In this document: positions 6,381-8,502 of the stretch, piece after piece | How positions within the stretch are numbered: position 1 is the stretch's first letter | Layout: the number at the start of each line of letters is the position of its first letter | NCBI GenBank assembly: GCA_019414545.1 | Contig: DXLV01000042.1 | Coordinates: 6,842-15,343 of the forward strand | Length of the DNA stretch: 8,502 nt | Reading direction: 5' to 3' | Source of the DNA: Collinsella sp. | GTDB taxonomy: Bacteria; Actinomycetota; Coriobacteriia; Coriobacteriales; Coriobacteriaceae | The notes under the pieces: model-generated | Database searches by the model: none | The model's input: only the letters and a program-made list of their open reading frames with translations | What the model was told of the DNA's origin: nothing | Made by a program: the position numbers and the translations under genes

Positions 6381-6763
6381 GCCCGCTCCTCAACTCGACC
6401 GTATGGACACTGTAACCGCAAGACCATACAAGCCGCGCTATGAATAGAGCGACCTTGTGTTTTAGGTTGTCTTTTGGTACGCAAGCGGCAAGTTTTTGTA
6501 CAGCGAGGGCCGATTGTTATTAATCCCCCGACTAATCGGTCTTTAAGCAGGTAAATGGCTTGTCAGCTTGTCCCATCTAAGCGGCAGTGTAACGCAAATG
6601 AACAAGGTTCAGCCATGTCATTCAACTCGCCTAGCACCCGCTACCGTCTACGACCTTTTAGTGGCATTTTTGCATAGAATCTGGTATGGAATGAATCAAG
6701 CTGTTTGACATCCGGCATTCGCCAAGCTTGCGGCAAGATTTTGGTCAAGCGGGCGGAAAGGGA
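6381..6763. other. Gene-free stretch upstream of the regulator
   Basis: About 380 nt between the regulator start and the nagB terminator hold no convincing gene. The segment is more AT-rich than its surroundings. Seen in it: the symmetrical TGAACAAGGTTCA (6599-6611), the spaced inverted repeat CCGATT/AATCGG (6510-6515 and 6534-6539), and a tandem GCTTGTC (6558-6564 and 6566-6572). No pair of -35 and -10 boxes at proper spacing stands out on the minus strand. A lone TTGACA at 6705-6710 on the plus strand has no -10 partner. This is probably the long control region of the regulator gene. Confidence 0.5.
6599..6611. promoter_or_regulatory. Operator-like 13-nt palindrome
   Basis: TGAAC-AAG-GTTCA is perfectly symmetrical. 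It lies about 220 nt upstream of the regulator start codon, in a gene-free and AT-richer segment. Five-nucleotide half sites are common by chance, so this is only a candidate protein-binding site. Confidence 0.25.
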
Positions 6764-6795
6764 TAACAAAAAGGCCCCCGCAAAGCGGAGGCCTT
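6764..6795 (-). terminator. Intrinsic terminator of nagB
   Basis: On the minus strand AAGGCCTCCGC pairs with GCGGGGGCCTT over the loop TTT (11 pairs, one of them T-G), and TTTGTT follows directly after the final TT of the stem. It starts 32 nt after the nagB stop codon and should separate nagB transcription from the regulator gene downstream. Confidence 0.9.
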
Positions 6796-6827
6796 AGGCA
6801 AGGCTATGTCGAGATGCAGGATTCGCG

Positions 6828-7556
6828 CTACTCGCAGAGCGAAAGGGCGGCCTCGTCGGCAACGACAACGCAGTTGGTGTGCAGCTGCAGGATCGAAGCC
6901 GGGCACGCGGGCGTAACCGGACCATAGCACATGTCATGCACGGCCTGAGCCTTGGCCTCGCCGTTGGCGACGACTAGGATCATGCGGGCATACATGATGG
7001 TCTGGGTACCCATGGTGTAGGCCTGACGGGGAACATCGTCGATGCTGTCGAACAGGCGGCTGTTGGCCTGAATGGTGCTCTCGGTGAGGTCGACGCAGTG
7101 CGTGCCCTTGGAGAAGTGGTCATCGGGCTCGTTGAAACCGATGTGGCCGTTGTTGCCAATGCCGAGCAGCTGCAGATCCGGGTAACCGGCGGCGGCGACG
7201 ATCTTGTCGTACTCAGAGCAGGCAGCGGCGGCGTCGGGGTTGGAACCGTCGGGCACATGCGTGTTGTTCAGGTCGATGTTGATGTGATCGAAGAAGTTCT
7301 CACGCATGAAGTAGTGATAGCTCTGGGGATCGTCGTGCGAAAGGCCGCGATACTCGTCCAGGTTGTAGGTGCTGACCTCGGCAAAGTCGACGTCGCCCTT
7401 CTCGTACCAAGCAGCGAGCTGCTTGTAGGCACCGATCGGGGTGGAGCCGGTGGCAAGACCCAGCACGCAATCGGGCTTGAGGATAACCTGCGCCGAGATG
7501 ATATTGGCGGCCTTGCGGCTCATATCCTCGTAGTCTTTAGCTTTAATGATCTTCAT
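6828..7556 (-). CDS. nagB: Glucosamine-6-phosphate deaminase NagB
   Basis: The 242-residue protein has the length of the short Gram-positive NagB type. It converts glucosamine-6-phosphate to fructose-6-phosphate and ammonia in the cytosol, the step that commits amino sugars to glycolysis. Seen: the phosphate-binding LGLATGSTPIGAYKQL (residues 32-47); STYNLDEYRGL with the catalytic-type D67; GIGNNGHIGFNEP with H138 and E143 matching the ring-opening His and Glu of the family; and the C-terminal ANGEAKAQAV and PASILQLH blocks. Position 136 is Asn where E. coli has Asp, a usual variation in this branch. The start at 7556 has AAAGGA six nt upstream (7563-7568); a longer frame upstream is non-conserved leader. 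The upstream neighbours are an EIIA gene and the end of glmM on the same strand. The 272-nt leader with several hairpins suggests separate or RNA-level control. Confidence 0.97.
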   Translation of the reverse strand: MKIIKAKDYEDMSRKAANIISAQVILKPDCVLGLATGSTPIGAYKQLAAWYEKGDVDFAEVSTYNLDEYRGLSHDDPQSYHYFMRENFFDHINIDLNNTHVPDGSNPDAAAACSEYDKIVAAAGYPDLQLLGIGNNGHIGFNEPDDHFSKGTHCVDLTESTIQANSRLFDSIDDVPRQAYTMGTQTIMYARMILVVANGEAKAQAVHDMCYGPVTPACPASILQLHTNCVVVADEAALSLCE

Positions 7557-7622
7557 TACGCGTCCTTTCTCGTACAAGAGAGGCAAGGCTCCCCTTACAA
7601 GCACTTGCCCGCGGCCCGCGTC

Positions 7623-7645
7623 GGCCGCAACCAACGTGTGCGGCC
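7623..7645 (-). repeat. Leader hairpin C (7 pairs, 9-nt loop)
   Basis: GGCCGCA at 7623-7629 is the exact reverse complement of TGCGGCC at 7639-7645. It is the hairpin closest to nagB, ending about 65 nt before the start codon, in a locally very GC-rich stretch that offers other pairings. Confidence 0.5.
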
Positions 7646-7717
7646 ACCAGGGCGAGGTCGCGTAATGTATGTGTCTCGTGTCTAGCCGCGTCGAGGCCCC
7701 TGCCCGTCCACGGTGAC

Positions 7718-7737
7718 CCGAAGCCTTTTAGCTTCGG
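7718..7737 (-). repeat. Leader hairpin B with TAAAAG loop
   Basis: On the minus strand CCGAAGC pairs perfectly with GCTTCGG around the loop TAAAAG. The sequence after it (GTCACCGTGG) has no T-run, so it is not an ordinary terminator. Its hexaloop resembles that of the neighbouring larger hairpin. Confidence 0.6.
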
Positions 7738-7754
7738 ACAAATCCCATCTTGCC

Positions 7755-7788
7755 ACGGAGGGCGTCCTCTTTCAAGGGCGCCCTCCGT
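7755..7788 (-). terminator. Leader hairpin A, a strong 14-pair stem behind the EIIA gene
   Basis: On the minus strand ACGGAGGGCGCCCT pairs with AGGACGCCCTCCGT (one G-T pair) around TGAAAG. It starts 40 nt after the EIIA stop codon, the usual place for a terminator, but GGCAAGATGGG follows instead of T residues. It may stabilise the EIIA mRNA 3' end or stop RNA polymerase only partly. Confidence 0.45.
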
Positions 7789-7828
7789 AAACGTGTTTGA
7801 ATTGTAGGCTAATGGCCACGTGCACTTG

Positions 7829-8326
7829 CTAGCGCTCGCGAGCAACGATGAGCTGGTCCATCTCTTCGACATGCACGCCAACGGAGCCCTTGATACTCGA
7901 GAACTCAACGGAGTTGCACACCAAGATGGGAACCGTCACATCATAGCCCTCGGCAGCAATTGCCTCGCGATCGAACTCAATGAGCACATCGCCCTTATGG
8001 ACGATGTCACCCACTTGCGCATGTACGGTAAAGTGCTTGCCCTCAAGCTGAACAGTGTCCAAACCAACGTGGATGAGCACGTCCAAGCCATCAACCGTGT
8101 TAAGCGCAACAGCGTGTCCCGTGGGAAAAATGGCCTCGACCTTGGCATCAGCCGGTGCAATCACACGCGTGCCAGTAGGCTGAATCGCCACGCCCTGGCC
8201 CAAAAGGCCGGTGGCAAATGTCTGGTCGTTTACCTCGGAAAGCGGAATGACGTCGCCCGAGATGGGAGCATCCAGCGTAAGGACTCGACCACGCATACCA
8301 AAAGACCTTAGGACTTTAGTGAACAT
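7829..8326 (-). CDS. crr: PTS EIIA-Glc type protein (stand-alone glucose-family IIA domain)
   Basis: The 165-residue protein is a complete single EIIA domain of the glucose family. It takes phosphate from HPr and passes it to an EIIB domain in sugar import, and in many bacteria it also signals sugar status. Seen: ISGDVIPLSEVND near residue 22, GQGVAIQPTG near 43, VIAPADAKVEAIFPTGHAVAL with H71, and LDVLIHVGLDTVQLEGKHF with H86, the residue that should be phosphorylated; H71 is the conserved partner His. The repeat-like GDIVHKGDVLIEFD follows. No EIIB or EIIC is fused or adjacent, so it must serve permeases encoded elsewhere. The ATG at 8326 is preceded by a GAGGGGGAG ribosome binding site; a TTG at 8347 is possible but less likely. 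The gene lies 71 nt after glmM on the same strand. Confidence 0.93.
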   Translation of the reverse strand: MFTKVLRSFGMRGRVLTLDAPISGDVIPLSEVNDQTFATGLLGQGVAIQPTGTRVIAPADAKVEAIFPTGHAVALNTVDGLDVLIHVGLDTVQLEGKHFTVHAQVGDIVHKGDVLIEFDREAIAAEGYDVTVPILVCNSVEFSSIKGSVGVHVEEMDQLIVARER

Positions 8327-8397
8327 GCTCCCCCTCGGACATACCAATCGACCAAAATGGCCTTAACAGTTTACCACTTGGCACTCGTTTTTGACCA
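8327..8397 (-). promoter_or_regulatory. Gap between glmM and the EIIA gene, weak promoter candidate
   Basis: On the minus strand TGGTCA (near 8391-8396) and an extended TG-G-TAAACT lie 18 nt apart. Each box matches the consensus at only four of six positions, so this is a weak call. No terminator hairpin with a T-run is seen after glmM, so read-through from glmM is plausible. Confidence 0.25.
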
Positions 8398-8502
8398 TTA
8401 GGGAAGTTCGCGCTTGACAACCTCGACGATGTCGTCGACAACGCGCTGGGTCAGCTCGTGCGTCTCGGCCTCGGCCATAACGCGGACCAGCGGCTCGGTA
8501 CC
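8398..8502 (-). CDS. glmM: Phosphohexomutase C-terminal fragment, probably phosphoglucosamine mutase GlmM
   Basis: The frame enters at the right edge of the window and ends in TAA (TTA on the plus strand, 8398-8400), giving 34 residues. It begins GTEPLVRVMAEAET, the phosphate-binding loop of the last domain of alpha-D-phosphohexomutases, where the preceding residues (outside the window) are normally RPSG or similar. The following HELTQRVVDDIVEVVK helix fits the GlmM ending. GlmM interconverts glucosamine-6-phosphate and glucosamine-1-phosphate on the way to UDP-GlcNAc and peptidoglycan. A phosphomannomutase or phosphoglucomutase cannot be excluded from so short a piece, but the nearby nagB favours GlmM. 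Confidence 0.75.
   Translation of the reverse strand, partial: GTEPLVRVMAEAETHELTQRVVDDIVEVVKRELP

Larger units (their letters stand above)
7557..7828 (-). promoter_or_regulatory. 272-nt structured leader between the EIIA gene and nagB
   Basis: Read on the minus strand, this gap contains a 14-pair hairpin (7755-7788), a 7-pair hairpin (7718-7737), a 7-pair GGCCGCA/TGCGGCC hairpin (7623-7645), and a longer-range GGCAAG/CTTGCC pairing (7582-7587 with 7604-7609) just before the nagB ribosome binding site. None is followed by a T-run on the minus strand. No conserved frame is apparent. It could be an mRNA leader that controls nagB, or simply contain processing or termination signals. I do not recognise a known riboswitch class or the glmS ribozyme. 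Confidence 0.45.

Noticed and set aside
6614..6676. 20-codon plus-strand frame starting ATGTCATTCAAC
   Set aside because: No ribosome binding site, too short and without any resemblance to known leader peptides.
6705..6710. Perfect TTGACA -35 box on the plus strand
   Set aside because: No -10 like hexamer follows at 15-19 nt and no plus-strand gene lies downstream.
7557..7828. glmS ribozyme or known riboswitch before nagB
   Set aside because: I could not see the recognisable core of the glmS ribozyme or any other class I know; only generic hairpins are visible.
7543..7908. Minus-strand frame of 121 codons spanning the EIIA end, the leader and the nagB start
   Set aside because: It overlaps two real genes in another frame and its translation has no conserved feature; the leader hairpins explain the sequence better.

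Overview
The window is GC-rich bacterial DNA with GC-ending codons, strong purine-rich ribosome binding sites and compact spacing. The protein set (a UPF0210/DUF711 protein next to a corrinoid methyltransferase, a very large STAND ATPase-SARP type regulator, YhbY, a glmM/EIIA/nagB group) fits an anaerobic high-GC Gram-positive of the Coriobacteriia. My best guess is a Collinsella-like gut organism. That assignment is inference from protein character, not from a marker gene.

Layout, left half (+ strand). Positions 1-165 are the 3' end of a gene for a corrinoid (B12)-binding protein, probably a homocysteine/corrinoid methyltransferase. A 38-nt near-perfect palindrome follows, then the UPF0210 (DUF711, 'PFL family') gene at 274-1638. 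The next gap, to 1965, holds a striking 142-bp inverted repeat with perfect 36-nt arms and a second hairpin nested at its centre. A SAM-dependent class I methyltransferase starts at a GTG at 1966 and ends at 2853; its 5' half has unusual T-ending codons. The ribosome-associated protein YhbY is at 3012-3311, and its intrinsic terminator runs into the stop codon of the convergent gene.

Layout, right half (- strand). Reading the minus strand from the right edge: the last 34 codons of a phosphohexomutase (probably glmM), a stand-alone EIIA-Glc type PTS protein (crr-like), a 272-nt intergenic leader with at least three good hairpins, nagB (glucosamine-6-phosphate deaminase) with a textbook terminator, a roughly 380-nt stretch without a recognisable gene, and a 999-residue regulator. 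The regulator has an N-terminal P-loop NTPase, a long helical middle, and a C-terminal winged helix plus BTAD.

How the genes fit together: glmM, the EIIA protein and nagB meet at glucosamine-6-phosphate. NagB sends it to glycolysis, GlmM sends it to cell-wall synthesis, and the EIIA protein belongs to sugar uptake and its signalling. The regulator lies downstream of nagB on the same strand behind a terminator, so it is probably transcribed separately. Its targets cannot be read from the window. I see no mobile-element gene, CRISPR array, tRNA or rRNA. The least explained items are the large inverted repeat, the crr-nagB leader and the architecture of the regulator.
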